Source: CALNBC01 sp050945915
Lineage (GTDB): Bacteria; Bacillota; Clostridia; Christensenellales; CALWSW01
Direction of reading: 5' to 3'
Assembly (NCBI GenBank): GCA_050945915.1
Contig: JBMNTV010000010.1
Location: 1-45,519 of the forward strand
Length of the DNA: 45,519 bases
This document shows positions 8,615 through 16,394 of the stretch, piece by piece (within the stretch, counting starts at the first letter, position 1; each line of letters opens with the position of its first letter). Under the pieces are notes generated by a model. The model had not been told where the DNA came from and ran no database searches. It worked only from the letters and a program-made list of their open reading frames with translations. A program made the position numbers and the translations under genes.

Positions 8615-9919
8615 ATGATCGGATGCACACTGAAGACCTTCGGAGTCCCCGCTGTGCGCGGCGACGAGGCCTATGTAAACCGTGCAATCAACACACCCAT
8701 TTCCCTCGAAGATTACAAGGCGCTGAAGGACATCGTTAAGTTTGTCGGCGTGACCGACGAGTTCAAAAACGTCATCGAAACCTTTAAGACCCCCGAAGGG
8801 GAGACGCCTGCCGGCTTCCGCCGCGAGTACAAGCTGGCCGCTGACGGCGTTCTGCTCATCGACCTTGTCCGCGACATTTCGTACGACAAGAACGGCGAAC
8901 TGCGTCCCACCAAGGTGCTGTTCTCTGCCGACTCTGCCAACCCCTATGAGGTTGCTCCCATCAGCCCGTTGCTGGCGAACCTCACCTGCAACCCCGGCAT
9001 CGTCTACGACCTGTTCATCAACAACCCCAAGGCGAACGTCGGCGGACTCTACAAGACCCGCGACGAAGTCATGGCGGAAATTGGCCGCGTCCTCGGACCG
9101 GGCTGCGACATTTCTGTCGAGCTGAACAACCCCTTTGAGAAGGACTTCAACCTGATTCTTGAAGAATGCGAAAAGTTCAAGGAAATGTTCTCTAAGTACC
9201 GTGTGGTCATCAAGGTTCCCCACACCGGCGCTGTCAATCCCGACAACGTCAACCAGCTCCTCGAAGGCGACAAGAAGCTCGCCAACAACTACACGGACGT
9301 TCAGACCGGTGAAGCCCTTCGCGGTCACAACCTCTGCCTGAAGCTGACCGAAGCTGGCTATCGCATCAACTTCACCCTGATGTTTGAGCCTTACCAGACC
9401 CAGCTTGCGCTCCAGGCCAGGCCGTATTTCATCAACACCTTCCTGCGCCACCGCCTCGTGCAGACCACCAACATGAAGAAGTTTGTGGACGCTTACGAAG
9501 CCACGGGCGACAAGAAGCAGCTCGAAGCCCTGAAGACGTTCCTGTATTCCGTCGATTACTTCTCCCCCGCGGAGATCGACAATGTCTCTCTGGACGAAGT
9601 TTACAGGCTGGCGAAGGACACCATCAAGTACCGCCAGTTCGAAACCGCTCAGGGTTCCGACGGCCTGGACGGCATGAGGCACAATCTGCGCATGCTGCGC
9701 AACTGCAACATGCCTGACACCCGCCTGATCGTCTGCTCGATGGAAGGCCCGTACAACTATCCGGATATCGACAAGCTCCTGGCCGAGCCCGAGTTCCTGG
9801 ATATGCACCACAAGGTCGTCATCACCGCCGAGCCCAACTACCTGGCCCGCTTCACCTCCACCAACCAGGTGACCTCCTATCAGCGCCGCTTCATGAACGC
9901 TGCCAAGGGTCAGAAGTAA
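8615..9919 (+). CDS. Transaldolase-like TIM-barrel protein
   Basis: A 434-aa cytoplasmic protein. The central part resembles transaldolase/fructose-6-phosphate aldolase barrels: VSVEL-like strand (DISVELNNPFEKD), a lysine strand VVIKVPHTG where the Schiff-base lysine is expected, then CLKLTEAGYRINFTLMFEP and QLALQARPYFINTFLRHR, matching the transaldolase strands that follow. It is longer than classic small transaldolases, with unfamiliar N- and C-terminal extensions. AGGAGG lies seven bases before the ATG at 8615; the reading frame extends further upstream but without a ribosome site. It is divergent from the DeoC-like aldolase. The fold is a reasonable inference; the exact substrate is unknown. 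Confidence 0.6.
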   Translation: MIGCTLKTFGVPAVRGDEAYVNRAINTPISLEDYKALKDIVKFVGVTDEFKNVIETFKTPEGETPAGFRREYKLAADGVLLIDLVRDISYDKNGELRPTKVLFSADSANPYEVAPISPLLANLTCNPGIVYDLFINNPKANVGGLYKTRDEVMAEIGRVLGPGCDISVELNNPFEKDFNLILEECEKFKEMFSKYRVVIKVPHTGAVNPDNVNQLLEGDKKLANNYTDVQTGEALRGHNLCLKLTEAGYRINFTLMFEPYQTQLALQARPYFINTFLRHRLVQTTNMKKFVDAYEATGDKKQLEALKTFLYSVDYFSPAEIDNVSLDEVYRLAKDTIKYRQFETAQGSDGLDGMRHNLRMLRNCNMPDTRLIVCSMEGPYNYPDIDKLLAEPEFLDMHHKVVITAEPNYLARFTSTNQVTSYQRRFMNAAKGQK

Positions 9920-9940
9920 GCGAAAAAGCAAAACACCAAA

Positions 9941-9969
9941 AGGCCGCTCCAATCGGGCGGCCTTTTTTT
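9941..9969 (+). terminator. Terminator after the transaldolase-like gene
   Basis: A perfect 7-bp stem AGGCCGC/GCGGCCT with a nine-base loop is followed directly by seven T residues. Confidence 0.9.
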
Positions 9970-10084
9970 CTGCGTGTTCAGGAGGAACAAAGGAAAGGTT
10001 GGCATCGATGCCAGCCTTTTACACTGTATTGCCAGCAAAAAACCTGTTATGCTGTATATATCATTGTTGGATGGGGAGAGACAG

Positions 10085-10255
10085 ATGGACGCACTATTGA
10101 TCCTGTACGCAGCTGCGATACCAGCTGTGCCTTTTTGGGGCTATTGTCACTTCAGAAAATACGAAAAACTGGGCTTTGCTGCGATATGCCTGGGGCTGAC
10201 CCTTTCTCAGATCCTGATCAGCGGCTACGCGGTGTACGTCAAATTCTTCGCCTGA
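10085..10255 (+). CDS. Small membrane protein, 56 aa, unknown
   Basis: A short hydrophobic reading frame with two probable transmembrane segments (about residues 2-18 and 30-52) joined by a basic HFRKYEK loop. The ATG at 10085 follows a GGGGAGAG sequence. The frame stays open upstream to 9974, but that part crosses the preceding terminator region and lacks a ribosome site. I do not recognise the family. It ends one base before the stop of the convergent TSCPD gene. Confidence 0.5.
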   Translation: MDALLILYAAAIPAVPFWGYCHFRKYEKLGFAAICLGLTLSQILISGYAVYVKFFA

Positions 10256-10256
10256 A

Positions 10257-10502
10257 TTAAAGGGTGGCCTTGTATTCCTCCAGGGCCTTTGCCAGCTGGT
10301 CCGGGCAGGAGGTGGATCCTCGACAGGGGATCCCCTTGAGCTTTTGGATGACGTCGTCGATCCTCATACCGACGACGAGCTGGTTGATGGCGGCGACGTT
10401 TCCCTTACAGCCGTCGTGAATACGGCAGGAGGTAATGATGTCGCCATCGAATTCCAGGTCTATGCGGGTCGAGCAGGTGCCGTGGGTCTTGTAACTGAAC
10501 AT
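10257..10502 (-). CDS. TSCPD domain-containing protein (TIGR03905 type)
   Basis: An 81-aa protein made entirely of a TSCPD domain, as found at the C-terminus of adenosylcobalamin-dependent ribonucleotide reductases and as stand-alone proteins in Firmicutes. Visible signatures are HGTCSTRIDLEFDGD, the conserved CRIHDGCKGN, and the terminal CRGSTSCPDQLAKAL that names the domain. Five cysteines suggest a metal or redox role, but the stand-alone function is not known. The longer reading frame upstream is an artefact. The chosen ATG has GGAG about nine bases upstream and matches the family start MFSYKTHGTC. Confidence 0.88.
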   Translation of the reverse strand: MFSYKTHGTCSTRIDLEFDGDIITSCRIHDGCKGNVAAINQLVVGMRIDDVIQKLKGIPCRGSTSCPDQLAKALEEYKATL

Positions 10503-10538
10503 TGCAACTCTCCATGTGTTTGATTTGTAACTCTGAAC

Positions 10539-10568
10539 ATTGTAACTCAAATTGCTCAGGAATGGCAA
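10539..10568 (-). promoter_or_regulatory. Promoter for the TSCPD gene
   Basis: On the minus strand TTGCCA (10568-10563) and TACAAT (10544-10539) are 18 bp apart. The region also holds a repeated element with TTGTAACT and AACTC ends, once at 10489-10510 across the start codon and once at 10525-10548 across the -10 box. Confidence 0.45.
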
Positions 10569-10701
10569 TAGAATCGACAAGTCAATAGAAAGTGCCGGTT
10601 GCGAAGGCGCGTCGCCTTGCCCGGCGCTTCTTTTTGACTCTGGCCGAAAAACCAGCGTGTGTGGTAAAATGATCCAAAGACAACCCCAAGGAGAACGATA
10701 C

Positions 10702-11049
10702 ATGACCGCAAACGAGTACCAAAAGCTCGCCATGAGGACGTTGAACCCGCATCTTTCCACGAAAGAGGTGCTCATCAACGGCGTCATGGGCTTGTGCGGC
10801 AAATCCGGGGAGGCCATCGATATCGTGAAGAAGCATCTGGCCCAGGGGCATGCGCTGGATCGGGAGCGCCTTGCGATGGAACTGGGGGACATCGCCTGGT
10901 ATCTTGCGGAAACCGCCACCGCCCTGGGCTATTCGCTGGAAGACATCTTCCGCATGAACTTGGAAAAATTGAAAGAACGATACCCCAAAGGGTTCGAAGA
11001 ACGAAGATCCATCTCCCGTGAAGCGGCGGATCAAAGGGAAAGCGAGTGA
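10702..11049 (+). CDS. MazG-like nucleotide pyrophosphohydrolase
   Basis: A 115-aa all-alpha NTP-PPase domain protein expected to hydrolyse non-canonical or excess nucleoside triphosphates to NMP and PPi. The first metal-binding helix reads GLCGKSGEAIDIVKKH, keeping the second glutamate of the usual ExxE but with a changed first position. The second helix reads MELGDIAWYLAETA with the conserved E and D. The start at 10702 follows AAGGAGA at good spacing; the frame runs upstream without a ribosome site. It overlaps the acetyltransferase start by four bases (GTGA), so the two are probably translationally coupled. Confidence 0.85.
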   Translation: MTANEYQKLAMRTLNPHLSTKEVLINGVMGLCGKSGEAIDIVKKHLAQGHALDRERLAMELGDIAWYLAETATALGYSLEDIFRMNLEKLKERYPKGFEERRSISREAADQRESE

Positions 11050-11558
11050 GCCGAGTGTACGAGATTGTTGAAGCACAAAAGCAACACCTTCCAGCCATCA
11101 AAGCGCTGTTTATGAAGGAGCTTTCAAGGGAGGATGTTCCCTGCTGGAGTGCGGACGAGGACGAGTATCCCATCTGCATGCTGCCAGAAGATCTGGGGTC
11201 CGCCCTGGTGATGCTGGACGATGCCAAAAACGCCATCGCCTATGCCGCTTATCACGAAACCTTTGAGGAGGTGGAGAACCTTCCCTGGAGGTGCAGGGGA
11301 AAGGCGGCTTATTTTCACCGCCTGCTGGTCGACCGTGACCAGCGGAGAAAGGGTTTTGCCCGAAGGATGATCGAAGAGCTCGTCAAAAGAGCCCGACAGC
11401 TTGGTTGCGAATGCTATCGTTTTGTGGTTTATCCGGACAATCAGAAGGCGATTGGCGTATACGAAAAGCTGGGGTTGAGCAGCATTGCCGAAGTGGAAAG
11501 CCCCTGGAAAGAGTATGGGGACAGCGGGACGATCCTCCTGTACGAGGTGCCGATCTGA
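11046..11558 (+). CDS. GNAT family N-acetyltransferase
   Basis: A 170-aa acetyl-CoA-dependent acetyltransferase. The acetyl-CoA binding loop is visible in LLVDRDQRRKGFARRMIEE (the RRKGFA turn), and the C-terminal motif B reads YPDNQKAIGVYEKLGL. The N-terminal half is variable, as expected for substrate recognition, so the acceptor is unknown. The start is GTG at 11046, embedded in the stop region of the MazG gene, indicating an operon. Confidence 0.92.
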   Translation: MSRVYEIVEAQKQHLPAIKALFMKELSREDVPCWSADEDEYPICMLPEDLGSALVMLDDAKNAIAYAAYHETFEEVENLPWRCRGKAAYFHRLLVDRDQRRKGFARRMIEELVKRARQLGCECYRFVVYPDNQKAIGVYEKLGLSSIAEVESPWKEYGDSGTILLYEVPI

Positions 11559-11664
11559 TGGGGCGAGCAGGGATCCTTCGCACAATTCGGAAGTCGTTTT
11601 ATCCTGTTTGTACTTGAATATATAACATGATGGTGAAAAAATTGAAAGAAATTTCGAAATACGC

Positions 11665-11693
11665 TTGCAATCTTGGGAATATTAGGCTATAAT
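11665..11693 (+). promoter_or_regulatory. Promoter of the dehydrogenase-malic enzyme operon
   Basis: TTGCAA (11665-11670) and a consensus TATAAT (11688-11693) are separated by 17 bp. Predicted transcription start is near 11700, giving a leader of about 145 bases. Confidence 0.75.
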
Positions 11694-11722
11694 GAAGCCA
11701 AATCAAGTGTTCGAGATGATGA

Positions 11723-11766
11723 GAGACACAAAATAGGAAGGGCCTTCCTGTTTGATGTCTCTTTTT
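11723..11766 (+). promoter_or_regulatory. Terminator-like hairpin in the leader (possible attenuator)
   Basis: Arms of 19 bases (16 paired), starting GAGACA and ending TGTCTC with an inner AGGAAGG/CCTTCCT core, are followed at once by five T residues (11762-11766). It sits about 25 bases after the predicted transcription start and 80 bases before the dehydrogenase ATG, so it would end transcription inside the leader unless relieved. No known riboswitch aptamer was recognised. Confidence 0.5.
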
Positions 11767-11844
11767 GTATCCCTTCATGCAACCGCAAACATTAAGATGT
11801 CCTTACAGCACAGTATCAACTCTGGAAAGAAAGGCGGATCAGGT

Positions 11845-12954
11845 ATGGAAAAGACTTATTACGAATCTTTTGAGCGGATGGAGGACTTTATGACCCGCGC
11901 CTTCATTGCCATTGGCGTCCCTGAAGAGGATGCCAAGATATGCGCGGCCGTATTGATCGAATCCGATAAACGCGGCATCGACTCCCATGGCGTTGGGCGC
12001 TTCAAGCCCATCTATATCGACCGCATCAACGAAGGCATTCAGTTCCCGAAAACCCAGTTCGAAGTGGTGCGCGAAACCAAGACCACCGCCGTGGTGGACG
12101 GCCACGACGGCATGGGCCACGTCATCGGCGTGAAGAGCATGCAGATGGCCATCGACAAGGCCAAGGAATACGGCATGGGCATGGTGGCGGTGCGCAACTC
12201 CACCCACTACGGCATCGCAGGGTATTACCCTCTCATGGCCGCCAAGGAAGGCATGATTGGCATCACCGGCACCAACGCCCGTCCCTCGATCGCCCCCACC
12301 TTCGGTGTGGAAAACATGCTGGGCACCAACCCTCTGACCATCGGCTTCCCCACGGACGAGGAATTCCCCTTTGTGATCGACTGCGCGACTTCCATTACCC
12401 AGCGCGGCAAGATCGAGCATTATGCCCGCATCAAGAAGGAGATGCCCGTCGGCTGGGTGATTGACAGCGACGGCAACCCCGTGACCGATCCGGAAGTAGC
12501 CCTCGAGGGCTTTGCCACAAGAACTTGCGCCCTGGCGCCCCTTGGCGGCATCGGCGAGGAGCTGGCGGGCTACAAGGGCTACGGCTATGCGACAGTTGTG
12601 GAAGTTTTGTCCGCCGCTTTGCAGGGGGGCTCTTTCCTCAGAGCGCTCAACGGCTTTGACGCCAACGGCAACAAGCGCCCGTATCACCTCGGCCACTTCT
12701 TCATCGCCATCGACATCAGCGCCTTTGTGCCGGTGGAGGAGTTCAAAAAGACCGCGGGAGATATCCTCCGCGAACTGCGCGCTTCCGCCAAGGCCAAGGG
12801 TCACGACCGGATTTATACCGCCGGCGAAAAAGAATACCTGGCGTTCCTGGAGCGCAGCAAGACCGGAATCCCCCTCAACGCGGCGGTTCGCAAGTCCCTG
12901 CAGGACGCTCGCGACCAGCTGAAGGTGGACTTCAAATTCGTTTGGGAGGAATAA
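11845..12954 (+). CDS. Ldh family oxidoreductase (malate/L-lactate/ureidoglycolate dehydrogenase)
   Basis: A 369-aa NAD(P)-dependent dehydrogenase of the MDH2/LDH2 family, unrelated to Rossmann-type lactate dehydrogenases. Typical features are SDKRGIDSHGVGRF with the catalytic histidine, VDGHDGMGHVIG, the VRNSTHYGIAGYYPLMA helix, and GTNPLTIGFPT. The ATG at 11845 follows a modest purine-rich site; the upstream-extended frame runs through the leader hairpin and is unlikely to be coding. It is followed after four bases by malic enzyme. This suggests oxidation of malate or a related 2-hydroxyacid with linked production of pyruvate. Confidence 0.93.
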   Translation: MEKTYYESFERMEDFMTRAFIAIGVPEEDAKICAAVLIESDKRGIDSHGVGRFKPIYIDRINEGIQFPKTQFEVVRETKTTAVVDGHDGMGHVIGVKSMQMAIDKAKEYGMGMVAVRNSTHYGIAGYYPLMAAKEGMIGITGTNARPSIAPTFGVENMLGTNPLTIGFPTDEEFPFVIDCATSITQRGKIEHYARIKKEMPVGWVIDSDGNPVTDPEVALEGFATRTCALAPLGGIGEELAGYKGYGYATVVEVLSAALQGGSFLRALNGFDANGNKRPYHLGHFFIAIDISAFVPVEEFKKTAGDILRELRASAKAKGHDRIYTAGEKEYLAFLERSKTGIPLNAAVRKSLQDARDQLKVDFKFVWEE

Positions 12955-12958
12955 CAAT

Positions 12959-14134
12959 ATGACGGACGCGCAGAAGAAAGCCCTGGAATTACACGAGCAG
13001 TGGCGCGGCAAGATCAGCGTGGAGTATACCTGCCCGGTCTCCACGCGGGAAGACCTTTCCATGGCCTATACCCCGGGTGTTGCTGAGCCCTGCAAGCTGA
13101 TCAGCAAAGATGTGGACCTGAGTTACAAATACACGCGCCGCTGGAACCTCGTCGCCGTGGTGACGGATGGTACCGCCGTCCTCGGGCTGGGCGACATCGG
13201 CCCGGAAGCCGGCATGCCCGTCATGGAGGGCAAGTGTGTGCTGTTCAAAGCCTTTGGGGACGTGGACGCGTTCCCCCTGTGCATCCGCAGCAAGGACACG
13301 GACGAGATCGTCAACACGATCACCCTGTTGGCTGGCAGCTTCGGCGGCATCAACCTTGAGGATATTTCCGCCCCCCGCTGCTTCGAAATCGAGCGCAAGC
13401 TGAAAGAGCGGTGCGACATTCCGATTTTCCACGATGACCAGCACGGCACCGCCATCGTGGTCGCCGCCGGCGTGTTCAACGCGCTGAAGGTGGTGGGCAA
13501 GAAGATCGAAGACGTCCGGGTGGTCATCAACGGCTCCGGAGCCGCGGGAATGTCCATCGCCCATCTGATGCTGGCATTCGGCGTGCGCCACCTTTATATG
13601 TGCGACAGCAAAGGCGCGATTTACGAGGGGCGCGAGAATATGAACGCCTTTAAGCAGGAGATCAGCAAGGTTACAAACCGCGAAAAGATCAAGGGCAGCC
13701 TTGCGGATTTGCTGGTCGGCGCGGATATTTTCATCGGCGTTTCTGCGCCCGATGTCGTCACCAAAGAAATGGTTCAGTCCATGAATCGCGATCCCATCGT
13801 CTTTGCGATGGCCAATCCCATACCCGAAATCCACCCGGACCTCGCCAAGGAGGCGGGCGCGAAGGTGGTGGGCACCGGCCGTTCGGATTTCCCAAACCAG
13901 ATCAACAATGTGCTGGCTTTCCCGGGGGTTTTCCGCGGAGCGCTGGACGTGCGCGCGTCGGACATCAACGAGGAAATGAAGGTCGCCGCGGCCAAGGCGA
14001 TCGCAGACCTCATTGCTCCCGAGGAACTGAACCCAGAGTATGTGATCCCTGCCGCGCTGGATCCCCGCGTGCGCGACGCGGTGGCCAAAGCGGTTGCGGA
14101 TGCCGCCCGCAAAAGCGGTGTAGCCCGTATCTAG
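12959..14134 (+). CDS. NAD(P)-dependent malic enzyme
   Basis: A 391-aa malic enzyme converting malate to pyruvate and CO2 with reduction of NAD(P). It is the short bacterial form lacking the phosphotransacetylase-like extension. Family signatures are MAYTPGVAEPC, VVTDGTAVLGLGDIGPEAGMPVMEG split over two strands, the metal/substrate site FHDDQHGTAIV, and the nucleotide-binding VINGSGAAG. GGGAGGA is well placed before the ATG. It is the second gene of the operon and is followed by a terminator. Confidence 0.96.
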   Translation: MTDAQKKALELHEQWRGKISVEYTCPVSTREDLSMAYTPGVAEPCKLISKDVDLSYKYTRRWNLVAVVTDGTAVLGLGDIGPEAGMPVMEGKCVLFKAFGDVDAFPLCIRSKDTDEIVNTITLLAGSFGGINLEDISAPRCFEIERKLKERCDIPIFHDDQHGTAIVVAAGVFNALKVVGKKIEDVRVVINGSGAAGMSIAHLMLAFGVRHLYMCDSKGAIYEGRENMNAFKQEISKVTNREKIKGSLADLLVGADIFIGVSAPDVVTKEMVQSMNRDPIVFAMANPIPEIHPDLAKEAGAKVVGTGRSDFPNQINNVLAFPGVFRGALDVRASDINEEMKVAAAKAIADLIAPEELNPEYVIPAALDPRVRDAVAKAVADAARKSGVARI

Positions 14135-14175
14135 TCCAGTGGTCCCAGTAGTCTCCATGTTTCTCCCCTTCAAAG

Positions 14176-14211
14176 CATGGCAGGGTCGTTTTCGGCCCTG
14201 TCATGTCTTTT
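14176..14211 (+). terminator. Terminator after malic enzyme
   Basis: Arms of 13 bases (14176-14188 and 14193-14205, 11 paired) around a short T-rich loop, followed by TCTTTT. Confidence 0.75.
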
Positions 14212-14233
14212 GACCCACTTTTACAAAAAGGGC

Positions 14234-14262
14234 TTGCATTTTCGGGCGCGATTGCGTATAAT
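14234..14262 (+). promoter_or_regulatory. Promoter of tRNA-Pro copy 1
   Basis: TTGCAT (14234-14239) and TATAAT (14257-14262) with 17-bp spacing. The surrounding sequence is nearly the same as that upstream of the inverted tRNA-Pro copy near 43.8 kb. Confidence 0.8.
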
Positions 14263-14297
14263 AACACTTGCGCAATGGTTGCGAACCGTTGAAGCGT

Positions 14298-14374
14298 CTG
14301 GGTGTGGCGCAGTTTGGTAGCGTGCTTGAATGGGGTTCAAGAGGCCGGAAGTTCAAATCTTCTCACCCAGACCA
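14298..14374 (+). tRNA. tRNA-Pro (anticodon GGG), CCA encoded
   Basis: A full cloverleaf can be folded: acceptor CTGGGTG with CACCCAG, D stem GCGC/GCGT, anticodon stem CTTGA/TCAAG with loop ATGGGGT (anticodon GGG), and T arm GGAAG-TTCAAAT-CTTCT. A discriminator A and encoded CCA follow. A second, nearly identical gene lies in inverted orientation at 43678-43754. Confidence 0.93.
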
Positions 14375-14379
14375 ACAAA

Positions 14380-14410
14380 AGCCCTGAAACACTAGGTTTC
14401 TGGGCTTTTT
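14380..14410 (+). terminator. Terminator after tRNA-Pro copy 1
   Basis: Arms AGCCCTGAAAC and GTTTCTGGGCT (one mismatch) around a five-base loop are followed by TTTTT. The next 250 bases up to 14658 show no gene I can support. Confidence 0.85.
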
Positions 14411-14658
14411 CGTTGTATGATCATGCGTGTATCAGAAACATGATCTGCTGACAACATTCCAAGACTTCTGCTCTTCCTCGTCGCCAAAAAAGCATGCATG
14501 AAGAGCGAAATTTATATACAGATACACAGAAAGGCCGGCATGAAGCCCAAGGAGAGGGCAGCACAACGGAATGGAGCTAATAACTCAAAGATCCACAGCA
14601 ACACGATGCAGGCGCGAAAAAATGCGCTCATACTGATTGCTTCATTTCCGCGTACCCA

Positions 14659-15229
14659 TCAAATTCTGAACTGCCTGAGTATGCCGCAGGTCATCACATC
14701 GGCCATCTGCAAAGCCTGCGCCTGGATGCCGTCGAATTGCACAATACCGCGTTCATATTCGCCGGTCAGAATCTGCACAGACTCGTCTTCCGTCATGCGC
14801 AAATGATCAAACAGCATGCTCCGCCAAACCCCCTCGCTCCAGAAGGGATTGATGTTGGAGAGGGAAGCGCGCGATTTCTTCGGCGTTTTGGTACCATTTT
14901 CTCCGCTGTCTTTCGACTTCTGCGTTGTCCCCGGCTTTGGCGGCGTTGACCAGCTGCGCAGCGATCGTAAGATGGTTGGTGAATAATTCCTCGAACCGCA
15001 TGGCCGTTTGCTGGCCATACAATGGGCGGAGTTCTTTGGCAAAATCCCGGGGATTTTTCAGCAGCCGTTGCGTCACAAACGACAGATCCGGCAAGTTGAA
15101 CGCCGTGCTCACGATGAAAAACCGGGTCCAAAGCACATGCTCGGTCCAGAGCCGCCGGTTCGTATCCGATACCGGCAACTGGGCGCATGAAAGGCCGCAG
15201 TTAAAGATGCGGCATGATCCTGAAAACAT
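14659..15229 (-). pseudogene. Frameshifted conserved hypothetical protein (about 190 aa when joined)
   Basis: The start at 15229 has an excellent GGAGG. The frame reads through RRLWTEHVLWTRFFIVS, LPDLSFVTQRLLKNP, LRPLYGQQTAMRFEELFTNH and RRKWYQNAEEIARF, then loses the family pattern. The match continues in a second frame as LSNINPFWSEGVWRSML, ILTGEYERGIVQFDGI and QALQMADVMTCGI. Removing one base from the C-run at 14862-14864 restores one continuous protein. I recognise it as a conserved clostridial protein of unknown function. It may be a true pseudogene or a single-base sequencing error in a short homopolymer. It is divergent from the MerR regulator. Confidence 0.75.
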
Positions 15230-15412
15230 GGTAACCCTCCTTTGAGGTGAGTTCTGGACGCATAAAACGCAAGGGCACCTTTCTATTCCAACAAAGAGCA
15301 CCCCTGCCCGAAAATGCTGCGCCAGGATATTCATATGTCAAAGCAAATCGACGCGTGCGCAACAGCGGGAATTCCAGATTTCCTTTTTTGTTCTTTTATG
15401 GTAATATTGATA

Positions 15413-15452
15413 GCAAAACCTATAAATAACCTTTAGTAGCTATAGGTTTTGC
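15413..15452. promoter_or_regulatory. Long inverted repeat upstream of the MerR gene (likely autoregulatory operator)
   Basis: A perfect 12-bp inverted repeat: GCAAAACCTATA (15413-15424) and TATAGGTTTTGC (15441-15452), 16 bp apart. It ends just before the ribosome site of the MerR gene. Its CTATAGG half is found again, inverted, in the MerR-type promoter of the downstream flavoprotein (16289-16295). Confidence 0.65.
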
Positions 15453-15469
15453 GCACAAAGGAGGCTGCG

Positions 15470-16264
15470 ATGATGAAATACAGTGTCAGCGATGTTGCCC
15501 GTGTGCTCGGGTTGACTCCAAGCGCTTTACATTATTACGAGCGAGAAAAACTGATTCCATCGAACAAAGAGGAGAATGGCCACCGTTATTACGTCATTGG
15601 CGACGTGTTCCGCCTGCTTTCGTATTATAAGTACCGTTCCATGGGCTTCCGTTTTAAAACCGTGGTCAACCAGTTTGGCGGGTCAGAAAACGACCGCAAA
15701 CTCATCGAAGCCAGGGTGCGCCGCCAAAAGGAAGAGGCGTTGAGCAAGGAGGCGTATTATCACAATCTGGCCAAATTCATCGATGAGCACCTCGAAGGCA
15801 TCACGCAAATCGACCGCCTGCTGGACAATTACGAGTTCGTGCGTTCGCCGGAGGTGCTGCTTTTGCACGATACGGAGTGCGGGTGGATCTCTAAGGACAG
15901 AAAAGCCCAGGATGTCGCGGAAAAATGGGTCAGAGCCATGCCTGCCACCAGGCTTTCGCTCCTGCTGGACGAGGACGGCCCGATGTTTTGTTACAGCGTG
16001 ACTCCCCAAAATGCGGAACTGCTTCAACTGCCTCTCGAACTGCAGGTGCGGCACTTGAACGCCACCTCCAGCCTGCATACCATCGTCGCCGCGAACAGCG
16101 ATTTTCCCGAAAATCCGGCTCAAGTGTTCACCGCGCCCCTGGAATATGCGCGTTCCCGGGGGTTCGAGGTGACCGGCACGCCCTGGGGCACTGTGCTGTT
16201 GGTGGAGGTCGCGTCGAGGACCGAAATCAAACCCTTCGTCGAAGTATGGGTCCCCATAAAATAG
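15470..16264 (+). CDS. MerR family transcriptional regulator with C-terminal effector domain
   Basis: A 264-aa regulator. The N-terminal winged helix-turn-helix is clear: YSVSDVARVLGLTPSALHYYE, GHRYYVIGDVFRLLSYYKY and MGFRF, followed by a dimerisation helix (about residues 65-115). The C-terminal 150 residues resemble GyrI-like small-molecule binding domains used by BmrR-type regulators. The start at 15470 lies five bases after GGAGG; an ATG three bases later is also possible. It is followed by a secreted fumarate-reductase-like gene whose promoter has the 19-bp spacer that MerR proteins untwist. I infer that it activates that gene in response to the reductase substrate. Confidence 0.9.
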   Translation: MMKYSVSDVARVLGLTPSALHYYEREKLIPSNKEENGHRYYVIGDVFRLLSYYKYRSMGFRFKTVVNQFGGSENDRKLIEARVRRQKEEALSKEAYYHNLAKFIDEHLEGITQIDRLLDNYEFVRSPEVLLLHDTECGWISKDRKAQDVAEKWVRAMPATRLSLLLDEDGPMFCYSVTPQNAELLQLPLELQVRHLNATSSLHTIVAANSDFPENPAQVFTAPLEYARSRGFEVTGTPWGTVLLVEVASRTEIKPFVEVWVPIK

Positions 16265-16283
16265 CAGTTTGTTAAAAAAGTGC

Positions 16284-16314
16284 TTGAACCTATAGTCACT
16301 ATATATTCTATAAT
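16284..16314 (+). promoter_or_regulatory. MerR-type promoter (19-bp spacer) of the flavoprotein gene
   Basis: TTGAAC (16284-16289) and TATAAT (16309-16314) are 19 bp apart, two more than optimal. A dyad TATAG-TCA-CTATA (16291-16303) lies within the spacer. This layout is the hallmark of MerR-activated promoters. Confidence 0.8.
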
Positions 16315-16394
16315 TGTGGCAAGGATGCATGCGGGGTGCCCAAATTTGGCCGCAATGCGTCCAATCACCATGTACAACAGTGAAGGAGGAAGCG

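Noticed and set aside
11752..11844. N-terminal extension of the Ldh-family dehydrogenase
   Set aside because: The extension would begin inside the leader hairpin and has no ribosome site; the family N-terminus fits the ATG at 11845.
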